Counted from the stretch's first letter, positions 51,691-60,868 are shown. The stretch is DNA of 64,000 bases from Collinsella aerofaciens ATCC 25986 (GCF_010509075.1 NZ_CP048433.1:372001-436000), one strand, 5' to 3'. Program-made: numbers and translations. The notes: generated by a model from the letters alone, not told the origin.

Positions 51691-53114
51691 GAATCTGCTT
51701 GGTACTCGAGGGTTGCTACCCCTATGTACACGGCGGCGTATCCACCTGGATGCACGGCTACATTACGGCCATGCCCGAGCACGAGTTCGTGCTGTGGGTG
51801 ATTGGCGCGCATGCTGCCGACCGCGGCAAGTTTGTCTACGAGCTGCCCGGCAACGTGGTCGAGGTGCACGAGGTGTTCCTGGACGATGCCCTGCGGCTTT
51901 CGGGCGAGCAGCACGAAGCCAGTTTTAACGACCGTGAGCGCGAGGCGCTACGCCGCCTGGTGTCGCTCTCCAATCCGGATTGGGACGTGCTGTTCGACAT
52001 TTTCCAGCGCCGTCGCGTGCATCCGCTCTCGTTTTTGCAGAGCCGCACGTTTATGGATATCTTTCGCGACGTGTGCCTGGCCGAGTATCCCTACACGCCC
52101 TTTGCCGATGCATTCCACACCATGCGCTCCATGTTGCTGCCCGTGCTCTACCTGTTGGGCAGCGAGGTGCCGGTGGCAGATGTGTACCATGCCATCTCGA
52201 CCGGCTACGGTGGCCTGCTCGCCTGCCTGGGCTCAAGCGTTCACCATGCGCCGGTGCTGCTGACCGAGCATGGCATCTATACCCGCGAGCGCGAGGAAGA
52301 GATCATTCGCGCCGATTGGGTGGTGCCGTCGTTTAAGGACCGCTGGATTCGCTTTTTCTACCTGCTTTCGGAGGAGATCTACCGCCGCGTCTTCCGCGTG
52401 ACGAGTTTGTTCCATAACGCCCGCAAGACGCAGATTGATATGGGCTGCGATGCGGACAAATGCCTGGTCATCCCCAACGGCATTCAGTTCGACCGCTTTA
52501 AGGACATTCCCTTAAAGCCCGATGACGGCTGGGTGGACATTGGCGCGGTGGTGCGCCTGGCGCCCATCAAGGACGTCAAGACTATGATCTATGCCTTCTT
52601 TGAGCTGCACGAGCGACTGCCCAAGGTGCGCCTGCACATCATGGGCGGCGTGGACGACGAAGAGTACGGCGCCGAGTGCCACGCGCTGGTCGATACCCTG
52701 GGCGTGCGCGACCTGATCTTTACCGGTCGCGTCAACGTGGTCGAGTACATGGAAAAGCTCGACTTTACTATTTTAACGAGCATCTCCGAGGGCCAGCCGC
52801 TCAGCGTGCTGGAGTCGCTTGCCGCGCGCCGTCCCTGCGTGACGACCGAGGTGGGCTGCTGCCGTGAGCTGCTCGAAGGCGCTCCGGGTGACGACTTTGG
52901 CGTGGCGGGATTTGTGACGCCGCCCATGTATCGCAAGGGCTTGGCCGATGCCATGGAGCGCATGTGCGTGAGCCGCGCCCGTCGCATTGAGATGGGGGAG
53001 CGCGGGCAGCGTCGCGTTGCCACGTACTATTTGCACGAGCAGATGCTCGCCAACTATCGCGCGCTGTACGACGAGACGGCGTGTGCGTTTAACCTGCCCA
53101 GAGAGGGGGAGTAG
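51687..53114 (+). CDS. pelF: PelF glycosyltransferase (GT4, Pel polymerase)
   Basis: A 475-residue cytoplasmic GT4. The PelF-type opening LVLEGCYPYVHGGVSTWMHG is very clear. Later motifs are LLTEHGIYTREREEEIIRA, LVIPNGIQFDRF and LTSISEGQPLSVLESLAARR (E-x7-E). PelF uses UDP-GalNAc/GlcNAc in Pseudomonas. ATG 51687 overlaps the deacetylase stop, and PelG follows three bases later. Confidence 0.9.
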   Translation: MRICLVLEGCYPYVHGGVSTWMHGYITAMPEHEFVLWVIGAHAADRGKFVYELPGNVVEVHEVFLDDALRLSGEQHEASFNDREREALRRLVSLSNPDWDVLFDIFQRRRVHPLSFLQSRTFMDIFRDVCLAEYPYTPFADAFHTMRSMLLPVLYLLGSEVPVADVYHAISTGYGGLLACLGSSVHHAPVLLTEHGIYTREREEEIIRADWVVPSFKDRWIRFFYLLSEEIYRRVFRVTSLFHNARKTQIDMGCDADKCLVIPNGIQFDRFKDIPLKPDDGWVDIGAVVRLAPIKDVKTMIYAFFELHERLPKVRLHIMGGVDDEEYGAECHALVDTLGVRDLIFTGRVNVVEYMEKLDFTILTSISEGQPLSVLESLAARRPCVTTEVGCCRELLEGAPGDDFGVAGFVTPPMYRKGLADAMERMCVSRARRIEMGERGQRRVATYYLHEQMLANYRALYDETACAFNLPREGE

Positions 53115-53117
53115 CCG

Positions 53118-54662
53118 GTGGCCGGAATCGGTTTTGAGCTCAAGCGCCTGTTTAGGCGCAAGGGCCTGTTTGCCACGATGCGCGCTTACGGCTACGCCGG
53201 CATTGTGTGCACGGGCCCGATGCTGTTGGGCGTGCTGCTCCAGGTGGGCATCTTGGTGCTGTGTGGTCTGTGGGGCGTGGGCCGTGCCAACCAGGATCTG
53301 CTGGTGTGCATGGTGACCTACACGCTGCTGGCGTCGCTTACGCTCACGAGCTTTTTCTCCATGCCGGTCACACGCTTTTTGGCTGACATGCTCTTTGCCG
53401 AGCGCGAGGATGAGATCTTGCCTTCGTTTTGGGGATCTAATGCCATCATGCTCGTTGCTGGCACCGTGCTCTACGGCGCCTTTTTGCTGTTCTCGGGCGC
53501 CACACTGCTGCAGGGACTGCTGTGCCTGTGGCTGTTCAACATTATGATCGTCAACTGGAACGGCATGAGCTACCTCACCGCCATCAAGGATTACCGCGGT
53601 ATCCTGTGCAGCTTTGCGGCTGCCATTGGCGTCGCGTGCCTATGCGCCCTGGCCGCGCTGGCACTGGGGCTGCCGCCGGTCGAGGGCCTGTTGGCATCAA
53701 TTGCTCTGGGCTACGGCGTCATGCTTGCCTGGGACGTGGTTCTGCTATACCGGTATTTTCCTCAGAGCGACCGCAGCCCCTGGCTCTTTTTGCAGTGGCT
53801 CGATCAGTTTATGCCGCTGGCGCTCACGGGCCTGTTAACCAATCTGGGGCTCTTTGCGCACCTGGTGATTATTTGGGCCGGTCCCATTGGCGTGCAGGTC
53901 AAGGGCTTCTTTTATGGTGCGCCCTACTACGATGTGCCGGCGCTCATCGCGTTTTTGACCATCCTGGTCACGACCGTCAACTTTGTGGTCTCGGTCGAGG
54001 TCAACTTCTATCCGCGCTATCGCGACTACTACAGCCTGTTCAACGACGGCGGCGTGGTGGGCGACATTGTGGTGGCCGAGGAGGAGATGCTCTCCACGCT
54101 TAACAGCGAACTGCGCTTTTGTGCGCTCAAGCAGCTGTTTGTGACCGCGGCGGTCATTTCGCTCGAGACCACGGTGCTGTCGGCCCTACCGTTGGGCTTT
54201 AACAACCTGATGCACGGGTATTTTCGCGCGCTGTGCGTGGGCTATGGCCTGTATGCCGTGGGTAATACGGTGATGCTCATCTTGCTGTACTTTACCGACT
54301 ATAAGGGGGCCGTGCTGGCTTCGGGCCTGTTTGCCGGTGTGGCCGGGCTGGCGACTGCTGTGTCGTTGCTTTTGCCGCAGCAGTTTTACGGCTTTGGCTT
54401 TTTGTTGGGTGCGGCGGTGTTTTTTATCGTGGCGCTGCTGCGGCTCGATACCTATACCGCTAACTTGCCGTATCGTATCCTGAGCCAGCAGCCCATTGTG
54501 GCGACCGACAAAACGGGTTGCTTTACACACCTGGGCCGCTTGCTCGACCGTGCCGAGCAGCGCTATGAGGAAGGTCGCCATAAGGGTGAGCCGCATGGTG
54601 CGTTTGAGCGCGCAGTAGTTCACGTGTATCGCAACCATTGGGGAGGTTCTGATGACCGATAG
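53118..54662 (+). CDS. pelG: PelG membrane transporter
   Basis: A 514-residue protein with about 12 membrane helices. The start MAGIGFELKRLFRRKGLFAT followed by YGYAGIVCTGPMLLGVLLQV is characteristic of PelG. It works with PelF, PelD and PelE to pass the polymer across the membrane. GTG 53118 follows GAGAGGGGGAG. Its end overlaps the CotH gene by 11 bases. Confidence 0.9.
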   Translation: MAGIGFELKRLFRRKGLFATMRAYGYAGIVCTGPMLLGVLLQVGILVLCGLWGVGRANQDLLVCMVTYTLLASLTLTSFFSMPVTRFLADMLFAEREDEILPSFWGSNAIMLVAGTVLYGAFLLFSGATLLQGLLCLWLFNIMIVNWNGMSYLTAIKDYRGILCSFAAAIGVACLCALAALALGLPPVEGLLASIALGYGVMLAWDVVLLYRYFPQSDRSPWLFLQWLDQFMPLALTGLLTNLGLFAHLVIIWAGPIGVQVKGFFYGAPYYDVPALIAFLTILVTTVNFVVSVEVNFYPRYRDYYSLFNDGGVVGDIVVAEEEMLSTLNSELRFCALKQLFVTAAVISLETTVLSALPLGFNNLMHGYFRALCVGYGLYAVGNTVMLILLYFTDYKGAVLASGLFAGVAGLATAVSLLLPQQFYGFGFLLGAAVFFIVALLRLDTYTANLPYRILSQQPIVATDKTGCFTHLGRLLDRAEQRYEEGRHKGEPHGAFERAVVHVYRNHWGGSDDR

Positions 54663-56421
54663 AATGATGTCCCGCCGTCGCCTGTTTGAGGCGGCTGCCG
54701 GTGCGCTGTTGCTTTCGGGCTGCTCGGTGCAGGAAGACTCCTCGACCAAAAAGGTCAAAAAGCAGGACAAGATTAAAAAGGCCGAGGCCTCCGATCAGTC
54801 CAAGCATCTTCGCGATAAAGATGAGCTGTACGAGGTCTACGACGACTCGGGTATTGTGACCATGTACCTGACGGTCTCACGCGGCAACAGCTCCGAGAAC
54901 ACCGACCACAGCTGGGCCGAGATCAACACGTACTCGGTGTATGACTATGCCGACATGGGCGTGACGCGCTATCAGGTTATGGGCCTGCTGCAGCTGGGCG
55001 ACGAAGACGGCCCGGTGGCCGGCGAGGTTGGCTATGGCGAGGAAGCGCCCAATGCCACCGTGCAGGTGCGCGGTCAGACATCGAGCAACAACTCGCAAAA
55101 GAATTACAAGGTGGAGCTCAAAAAGGGCAAGGGTACCTGGCGCCAACAGCGCGCGATTGCGCTCAACAAGCACATGGGCGAGGGTATGCGTTTTCGCAAC
55201 AAGATGGCCTACGACCTTATTCGCGGGATTCCCCAGATGATGGGCCTGCGCACGCAGTTTGTGCATCTGTGGGTGTGCGACCAGACCGAAAAGTCCAACG
55301 ACACCTTTGAGGACTATGGCTTGTTTACGCAGGTGGAGCAGCTCAACAAGACGGCGCTTAAGGCACATGGCCTGGATAAGAACGGGCATCTGTACAAGGT
55401 GAACAGCTTCGATTTCCATCGCTGCGAGGACACCATTAAGCTTGCTGACGACCCCGACTACAACCAGGCAAACTTTGAGGGCATGCTCGAGATTAAGGGC
55501 GATTCGGACCACACCAAGCTCATCGAGATGCTCGATGCGCTCAACGACGAATCGCAAAAGATCGACGACGTGCTCGGCACCTACTTTGATACTGAGAATC
55601 TGGTCTATTGGCTGGCGTTTCAGATTCTGACGGGCAACTGCGATACGCAGAACCGTAACTGCTATCTGTACAGCTCGCTCAACTCAAATACCTGGTACTT
55701 TTTAGATTGGGACAACGACGGCATGCTGCGCAAGCTGGAGCTGTCTCTTACGGGGTTCTCGGACTATGCGAGCTGGGAGCGCGGCGCAAGCAACTACTGG
55801 GGCAACGTACTGTTCAATCGTGCGCTGCGCAGCAAATCGTTTCGCAGCGAGCTCGACCGCGCCGTCAAGGACCTGCGCTCGTATATGACCGAGGCACGCC
55901 TGAGCAAGATGATCAAGCACTACCGCGAGGTGACTGAATCCCTGGTCTTTGCTTCGCCCGATATCGACCATCTGCCTGTCACCAAGGACCAATACGAGCA
56001 GATCGCCGTGGCGATTCCCTCCGAGATCGAGGAGAACTACAAGAGCTTTCGCGAGAGTTTTAAAAAGCCCATGCCGTTCTACATCGGCGTGCCGCAGATC
56101 GATAACGGTAAGCTGCGCATTAACTGGGATGCGTCCTACGACTTTGAGGCGCGCGACATTCGCTACACCGTAGAGCTTGCGCGCGACTATGCCATAAGCG
56201 ACGTGGTCTTTAAGGCCGAGGACGTGCTGCTTCCCGAGGTGACCTGCGATGCGCCCGATGCCGGCCAGTATTTTGTGCGCGTGCGTGCCACCAACTCCGA
56301 CGGTTATAGGCAAGATGCGTTTGACTACTATGTGACTGACGACGGCAAGCACTACGGCATGAAGTGTTTTTACGTGCAAGACGGCGGTAAGGTCGTGGAG
56401 GACACGTATGAGGAGGGCTAG
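54652..56421 (+). CDS. CotH-family lipoprotein (kinase-like fold) with Fn3-like tail
   Basis: A 589-residue lipoprotein: lipobox LSGC with Cys24, then a lysine-rich spacer. The CotH domain includes RGQTSSNNSQKNYKVELKKG, RNKMAYDLIRG and YFLDWDNDGML (the metal-binding D-x-D region). The last 90 residues look like an Fn3/Ig module (KLRINWDASYDFEARDIRYT). CotH proteins are atypical extracellular kinases. Here it is translationally coupled to pelG, which suggests a role in modifying or anchoring the matrix; the substrate is unknown. Confidence 0.82.
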   Translation: MTDRMMSRRRLFEAAAGALLLSGCSVQEDSSTKKVKKQDKIKKAEASDQSKHLRDKDELYEVYDDSGIVTMYLTVSRGNSSENTDHSWAEINTYSVYDYADMGVTRYQVMGLLQLGDEDGPVAGEVGYGEEAPNATVQVRGQTSSNNSQKNYKVELKKGKGTWRQQRAIALNKHMGEGMRFRNKMAYDLIRGIPQMMGLRTQFVHLWVCDQTEKSNDTFEDYGLFTQVEQLNKTALKAHGLDKNGHLYKVNSFDFHRCEDTIKLADDPDYNQANFEGMLEIKGDSDHTKLIEMLDALNDESQKIDDVLGTYFDTENLVYWLAFQILTGNCDTQNRNCYLYSSLNSNTWYFLDWDNDGMLRKLELSLTGFSDYASWERGASNYWGNVLFNRALRSKSFRSELDRAVKDLRSYMTEARLSKMIKHYREVTESLVFASPDIDHLPVTKDQYEQIAVAIPSEIEENYKSFRESFKKPMPFYIGVPQIDNGKLRINWDASYDFEARDIRYTVELARDYAISDVVFKAEDVLLPEVTCDAPDAGQYFVRVRATNSDGYRQDAFDYYVTDDGKHYGMKCFYVQDGGKVVEDTYEEG

Positions 56422-57199
56422 CGCGCTGCTTGAGCGCTTGGCGGCTCCGCCTGTACGTACCACGCAGGAGCGTTACCGCCACGAGCTCAAATATCTCATT
56501 AACGAGGGCGAGCACTCCGCGCTTGCCTGTCGCATGGCGCCGGTTTTTAAACTGGACAAGCATGCGCGGGCGGGTGGTTACACCATTCGCAGCCTGTATT
56601 TTGACGACTACTGCAACTCGGCCTACGAGGAAAAAGACGCCGGCATTCTCATGCGCAAAAAGTATCGCGTGCGCATCTATAACGGCAGCGACAAGGTGAT
56701 TAAGCTTGAGCGCAAAAAGAAGTACGGCAGCTGGATCTACAAGGAGGACGCGCCGCTTACGCGCGGCGAGTTTGAGCAGATTCTGGCTGGCGACTACGAC
56801 TTTTTGCTGAGGAGTCCTTATCCGCTCTGTCGCGAGTTCTACATCGAGTGCATCTGCAACATGATGCGCCCGCGGACCATCGTGGACTACGAGCGCGAGC
56901 CGTGGGTGATGGATGAGGGCACCGTGCGCATTACGTTTGACATGAACGTGCGTGCCGCGGTGGGAAGCTTCGATATCTTTGTCGCGACGCTGCCCGCGTT
57001 GCCGGTCCTGGAGCCCGGCAAGCTGGTGATGGAGGTCAAGTTTACGGAGTTTTGTCCGCAGCTGGTGCGCGATATGGTGCCGCCGGGCGCGGCCGAACTC
57101 ACGGCGGTCTCTAAGTACTGCCTGTGTTATGACAAGACCGCCTACCTGCGCGGATTTAATTACTGGGAATCGGATTTTGAGAACCGAGGGGATATTTAG
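56408..57199 (+). CDS. VTC-domain protein (polyphosphate polymerase-like)
   Basis: A 263-residue protein of the VTC/CYTH-like tunnel fold. Visible motifs are RYRHELKYLIN at the start, TIRSLYFDD, RKKYRVRIYN, KLERKKKYG, RPRTIVDYEREPW and VMEVKF, giving the rows of basic residues and acidic metal ligands of VTC polymerases. Eukaryotic VTC4 makes polyphosphate. Bacterial versions next to CotH and DUF4956 genes are common, but their product is not established. It overlaps the CotH gene by 14 bases. Confidence 0.82.
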   Translation: MRRASALLERLAAPPVRTTQERYRHELKYLINEGEHSALACRMAPVFKLDKHARAGGYTIRSLYFDDYCNSAYEEKDAGILMRKKYRVRIYNGSDKVIKLERKKKYGSWIYKEDAPLTRGEFEQILAGDYDFLLRSPYPLCREFYIECICNMMRPRTIVDYEREPWVMDEGTVRITFDMNVRAAVGSFDIFVATLPALPVLEPGKLVMEVKFTEFCPQLVRDMVPPGAAELTAVSKYCLCYDKTAYLRGFNYWESDFENRGDI

Positions 57200-57202
57200 A
57201 CC

Positions 57203-57869
57203 ATGAGCACCAGGGACTTTTTTAAGAACTCCGTCTTGGAGGCGTTTGGCCAGGTCGACCCTGCCAAGATTGGCCTGTCGCTGCTCGTGGCGCTCGGCAT
57301 GGGCATCCTGATCTATTACGTGTACAAGCGCTTTTTTTACCGGCGTGGTGTATTCGCGCAGCTTTGCCGTGACACTCGTGGGCATGTGCGTGCTTACCTG
57401 CATGGTCACGCTCGCGATCTCGACGAACGTGGTCATCTCGCTCGGTATGGTCGGTGCTCTGTCTATCGTCCGCTACCGTACAGCGGTCAAGGACCCGCTC
57501 GACCTGCTGTATCTGTTTTGGGCCATTACCACGGGCATTACGGCCGGTGCCGGCATGTATGCGCTCGTGGGGCTAACGGCCGTGGTCATCGTGGTGATGA
57601 TCGCCGGCTTTGCGAGTCATCAGGACAAGGCGCGCGTGTACATGATGGTCATCCACTACACGGGCCAGACCACGGGCGACGATATCGTGCGCGCGTTTGG
57701 CCGCACCAAGTTTACGGTGAAGTCCAAGACCATGCGCGGCGACAAGGTCGAGATGACCGTCGAGGTGTTCTCGGACGGCGTTGACATGCCCTATGCGGAC
57801 GCCATTCGCGCGCTCGATGGCGTGGAGGACCTGACGCTCATCCAGTACAACGGCGAGTACCACGGCTAA
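57203..57869 (+). pseudogene. DUF4956 membrane protein, interrupted by a frameshift in a T7 tract
   Basis: The first 45 codons (MSTRDFFKNSVLEAFGQVDP, then a helix GLSLLVALGMGILIYYVYK) lead to CGC-TTTTTTT-ACC at 57329-57341. Removing one T joins this frame to the second part, which holds the DUF4956 core GVVYSRSFAVTL and SLGMVGALSIVRYRTAVKDP, two further helices and a soluble tail. The joined product would have about 221 residues. The break may be a mutation, a sequencing error or a site of transcriptional slippage. The gene belongs to the CotH-VTC-DUF4956 set. Confidence 0.78.
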
Positions 57870-57874
57870 CTTTG

Positions 57875-57989
57875 TTCCGGCGTTTTAACAAACGCCGGAC
57901 CGCTCGACGCTGCGCGGGCATCTGCCGGGCTCTTATATTCCGGCGTTCTGCCGAACGCCGGACCGGTCGACGCTGCGCGGGCATCTGCC
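57875..57989. repeat. Two 52-bp direct repeats with hairpins
   Basis: Copies at 57875-57926 and 57938-57989 share GACGCTGCGCGGGCATCTGCC and each begins with a hairpin of TTCCGGCGTT / AACGCCGGA type. A third small palindrome, GCGTAC-ATAAA-GTACGC, lies near 58018. They fill the 300-base gap after the Pel operon and may end its transcription, although no T run is present. Confidence 0.7.
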
Positions 57990-58141
57990 AGGCGATCTGC
58001 CGCTCAAACCGTCGCTCGCGTACATAAAGTACGCTTCGCTCCTCTTTCGCGGCACCTCGCCACGGCAGCTGCCCGCTCGCTGACGTTTGCTCGACCTGGA
58101 TGGGCGAGTTGATTCATTGAGCGCGTTCGCGGGTATTATGG

Positions 58142-58155
58142 TGAAAGCGATTTCA
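58142..58155. promoter_or_regulatory. LacI-type operator, probable autoregulatory site
   Basis: TGAAAGCGATTTCA is a palindrome with the central CG of LacI/GalR operators. It lies three bases after a -10-like TATTAT (58134-58139) and 15 bases before the regulator start, so the regulator would block its own promoter. Confidence 0.7.
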
Positions 58156-58170
58156 ATGACAGGGGTGCTC

Positions 58171-59151
58171 GTGGTAAAGATGAAAGATGTGGCCGAGCTT
58201 GCGGGCGTTTCGAGCGCCGCCGTCTCGCGCTACCTCAACGGTGGATATATCTCGGCGGACAAGGCCGAGCGCATTAAGCAGGCAATCGAGTTGACCGGAT
58301 ACGTGCGATCCAGCCAGGCTCGCGCGCTGCGCACCGGTTCCACCAAGCTCATCGGCGTCATCGTGCCTAAGATCAACTCGGAATCCGTGAGCCGCATTAC
58401 CGCTGGCATTGGCCAGGTGCTCGGTCGCCGTGGCTACCAGATGCTGCTTGCCAACACCGACAATGCGCCCGATCGCGAGCTCGAATACCTCGATTTATTC
58501 CAAAACCATCCGGTTGATGGCATTGTGCTGGTGGCAACCATGATCACCGACGAGCACCGTCGGGCGATTGACTCGTGCCGCGTGCCCATTGTGCTGATCG
58601 GTCAGCATGTCGAGGGCGCGGCGTGTGTCTATCACGACGATTACGAGGCTGCCTTTGAGCTGGGCCGTGCGCTTGCGGGTCGCGTGGACGGCAAGATCGC
58701 CTACATTGGAGTTTCCGAAGAGGACCGCGCGGCCGGTTTCGACCGTCGTCGCGGTTTTGAGGCCGGCTTGCGCGCCGCGGGCGCGGTGCTTGATCCGAGC
58801 CTGATTCGCCAGGGGTCATTTACGCTCGACTCGGGCTATCGCGCTGCGCGCGAACTGCTCTCCGTCGATCCCGATGTTTCGTTTATCGCGTGCGCGACCG
58901 ACACTATGGCGGCCGGCGCCCTGCGCGCTTTTGACGAGCTGCGCGGCGTGGGCGAGGGCGTGCGTCGCGTGAGCGGTTTTGGCGACAACGCGTTTTTGCG
59001 CGCGCTGACGGGCGGCATTCCCACCGTGCATTATGGCTACCTGACCAGTGGCGTTGAGGCGACCAATATGTTGCTCAACGCGCTCGATGGCGAGGAGGGG
59101 GAGAGCGGTCTCAAGACGCTCAAGCTCGGCCATCAGCTTATGAATGTCTAG
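58171..59151 (+). CDS. LacI-family transcriptional regulator of the sucrose locus
   Basis: A 326-residue repressor. The HTH is MKDVAELAGVSSAAVSRYLNG (about 4-24), with the hinge helix near QARALRTGST and a periplasmic-binding-type effector domain. GTG 58171 has AGGGG five bases upstream; ATG 58180 is possible. It precedes a sucrose-type PTS and a GH32 gene. Operators of one type occur before both this gene and the PTS gene, so it most likely controls both. The effector is probably a sugar phosphate or sucrose/fructose. Confidence 0.88.
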   Translation: MVKMKDVAELAGVSSAAVSRYLNGGYISADKAERIKQAIELTGYVRSSQARALRTGSTKLIGVIVPKINSESVSRITAGIGQVLGRRGYQMLLANTDNAPDRELEYLDLFQNHPVDGIVLVATMITDEHRRAIDSCRVPIVLIGQHVEGAACVYHDDYEAAFELGRALAGRVDGKIAYIGVSEEDRAAGFDRRRGFEAGLRAAGAVLDPSLIRQGSFTLDSGYRAARELLSVDPDVSFIACATDTMAAGALRAFDELRGVGEGVRRVSGFGDNAFLRALTGGIPTVHYGYLTSGVEATNMLLNALDGEEGESGLKTLKLGHQLMNV

Positions 59152-59239
59152 GCCTTGGGCACGTCTGCCTGCCTCTGAGACCCCTGTTTTTGCTTCAAAA
59201 CTACCTTTCGCCGGCTTTTTCCTACCGTTCACCCTACTA

Positions 59240-59305
59240 TGAAAACGATTACAGTCATATCAAACTGAAAACGATTACAGTCATATCAAACTGAAAACGA
59301 TTACA
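59240..59305. promoter_or_regulatory. Three tandem LacI-type operators before the PTS gene
   Basis: TGAAAACGATTACA occurs at 59240-59253, 59266-59279 and 59292-59305, an exact 26-bp period with identical spacers. The site matches the LacI/CcpA-type consensus and resembles the operator before the regulator gene. Confidence 0.85.
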
Positions 59306-59361
59306 GTGTAAGTGTCAAAGATGGCCGGGTGCTGATGCGCCCGTTGGAGGAAAGGGAAGTC

Positions 59362-60762
59362 ATGGACTACCGCAAATCAGCCCAAGAGGTGCTCGACAAT
59401 GTTGGCGGCGCCGACAACGTTGTTTCGGCCGCACACTGCGCCACGCGTCTGCGCCTGGTGATTGCCGATAATTCCAAGGTTAACAAGGAGGCCATCGAGA
59501 ATGTCGATGGCGCCAAGGGCGTCTTTGAGGCCCAGGGCCAGCTGCAGATTATTTTTGGCACCGGCACCGTCAACAAGGTCTACGAGGAGTTCATCGCGCT
59601 CAGTGGCGTCGAGGCTGCCACCAAGGCCGAGGTCAAGGAGGCCGCGGCGCAGCAGCAGAACATCTTTATGCGTGCCATTAAGGTGCTCGGCGACGTCTTT
59701 GTCCCCATCATCCCCGCCATCGTGGCTTCGGGCCTGCTGCTGGGCATTATGAGCGCCCTCAACTTCATGGCCTCCAACGGCTTTATCGCGCTCGACACCA
59801 ATAACTTTATTTATAAGATCGCCGACTTGGTCTCGGGCACGTCCTTTGGCATTCTGCAGATCCTGATCGGTTACTCCGCCGCTAAGGCCTTTGGCGCCAA
59901 CCCGTATCTGGGCGCTGTCGTCGGTGGTGCATTCATCAACTCCTCGCTGCAGAGCGCCTACACGGTTGCTTCCGAGGGCGTTCAGACCATGGTTACCGTT
60001 ATTCCCGGTGTGTACAGCTTTGAGTGGGTCGGCTATCAGGGCCATGTGATCCCCATCGTTATCGCCTGCGCCATTCTGGCCTTCCTCGAGAAGCGCCTGC
60101 ACAAGATCGTTCCCGAGATGTTCGACCTCTTTGTGACTCCGCTCGTCTCGGTGTTCGTGACCGTGCTCGTGACGCTCGTTGCCGTCGGCCCCATCTTTGT
60201 CTGGGCCGAGAACGCCATCCTCGGTCTGATCCAGGCCCTGCTGACCCTGCCCTTCGGCATCGGTTCCTTTATCGTCGGCCTGTTCTATGCCCCCACGGTC
60301 GTTACCGGTATCCACCAGATGTACACCGCCATCGACCTGGGTCAGCTTGCCCAGTACGGTGTGACCTATTGGCTGCCCATCGCCAGTGCCGCCAACATCG
60401 CCCAGGGTGGCGCCGCACTCGCCGTTGCCTTTAAGACCCGCGATGCCAAGATCAAGGGCCTGGCGCTTCCTTCGGCCCTGTCCGCCTTCATGGGTATTAC
60501 CGAGCCTGCCATCTTTGGTGTGAACCTGCGCTTCTTTAAGCCCTTCATCGCCGGCTGCATCGGCGGCGGTTGCGGTGCCCTGGTCTGCGCACTCACCTCG
60601 CTTGCTGCTTCCGGCACCGGCGTTACCGGCATCTTCGGTATCCTGCTGTGCCTGGCCCAGCCCGTGCAGTACGCGATCATGTTTGCGGTCGCCGCGCTGG
60701 TTTCCTTTGCCGTCTCGTTTGTCCTGTACAAGGACGAGCCCAAGGCTTCCGAGCAGGCCTAA
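59362..60762 (+). CDS. scrA: PTS sucrose-type transporter subunit IIBC
   Basis: A 466-residue phosphotransferase permease. The IIB domain carries the phospho-cysteine in SAAHCATRLRLVI (about residue 26). The IIC domain has about ten helices, beginning VLGDVFVPIIPAIVASGLLL. No IIA domain is fused, so IIA-Glc must come from elsewhere, as for ScrA. ATG 59362 follows GGAGGAAAGGGAAG. With the GH32 gene downstream, sucrose uptake as sucrose-6-phosphate is the best reading; trehalose or beta-glucoside is less likely. Confidence 0.86.
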   Translation: MDYRKSAQEVLDNVGGADNVVSAAHCATRLRLVIADNSKVNKEAIENVDGAKGVFEAQGQLQIIFGTGTVNKVYEEFIALSGVEAATKAEVKEAAAQQQNIFMRAIKVLGDVFVPIIPAIVASGLLLGIMSALNFMASNGFIALDTNNFIYKIADLVSGTSFGILQILIGYSAAKAFGANPYLGAVVGGAFINSSLQSAYTVASEGVQTMVTVIPGVYSFEWVGYQGHVIPIVIACAILAFLEKRLHKIVPEMFDLFVTPLVSVFVTVLVTLVAVGPIFVWAENAILGLIQALLTLPFGIGSFIVGLFYAPTVVTGIHQMYTAIDLGQLAQYGVTYWLPIASAANIAQGGAALAVAFKTRDAKIKGLALPSALSAFMGITEPAIFGVNLRFFKPFIAGCIGGGCGALVCALTSLAASGTGVTGIFGILLCLAQPVQYAIMFAVAALVSFAVSFVLYKDEPKASEQA

Positions 60763-60780
60763 GAGCTTTTGATTGAGGGG

Positions 60781-60810
60781 CGCCCGCGGGTTGTATGCTC
60801 GCGGGCGTTT
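60781..60810 (+). terminator. Hairpin between the PTS and GH32 genes
   Basis: CGCCCGCG (60781-60788) pairs with CGCGGGCG (60800-60807) and is followed by TTT. It may give partial termination, lowering GH32 expression relative to the transporter. Confidence 0.6.
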
Positions 60811-60868
60811 CCAGCATCGGGCGCCGATCTCTGGTGCCTTGTAACTTTCGATCTGTTAGGACTTTGAT

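Noticed and set aside
57329-57341. Programmed -1 ribosomal frameshift in the DUF4956 gene
   Set aside because: The downstream frame is +1 relative to the first part, so a -1 slip on the T run would not reach it.
59236-59310. CRISPR array
   Set aside because: Only three units with identical short spacers; the repeat is a LacI-type operator and no cas genes are present.
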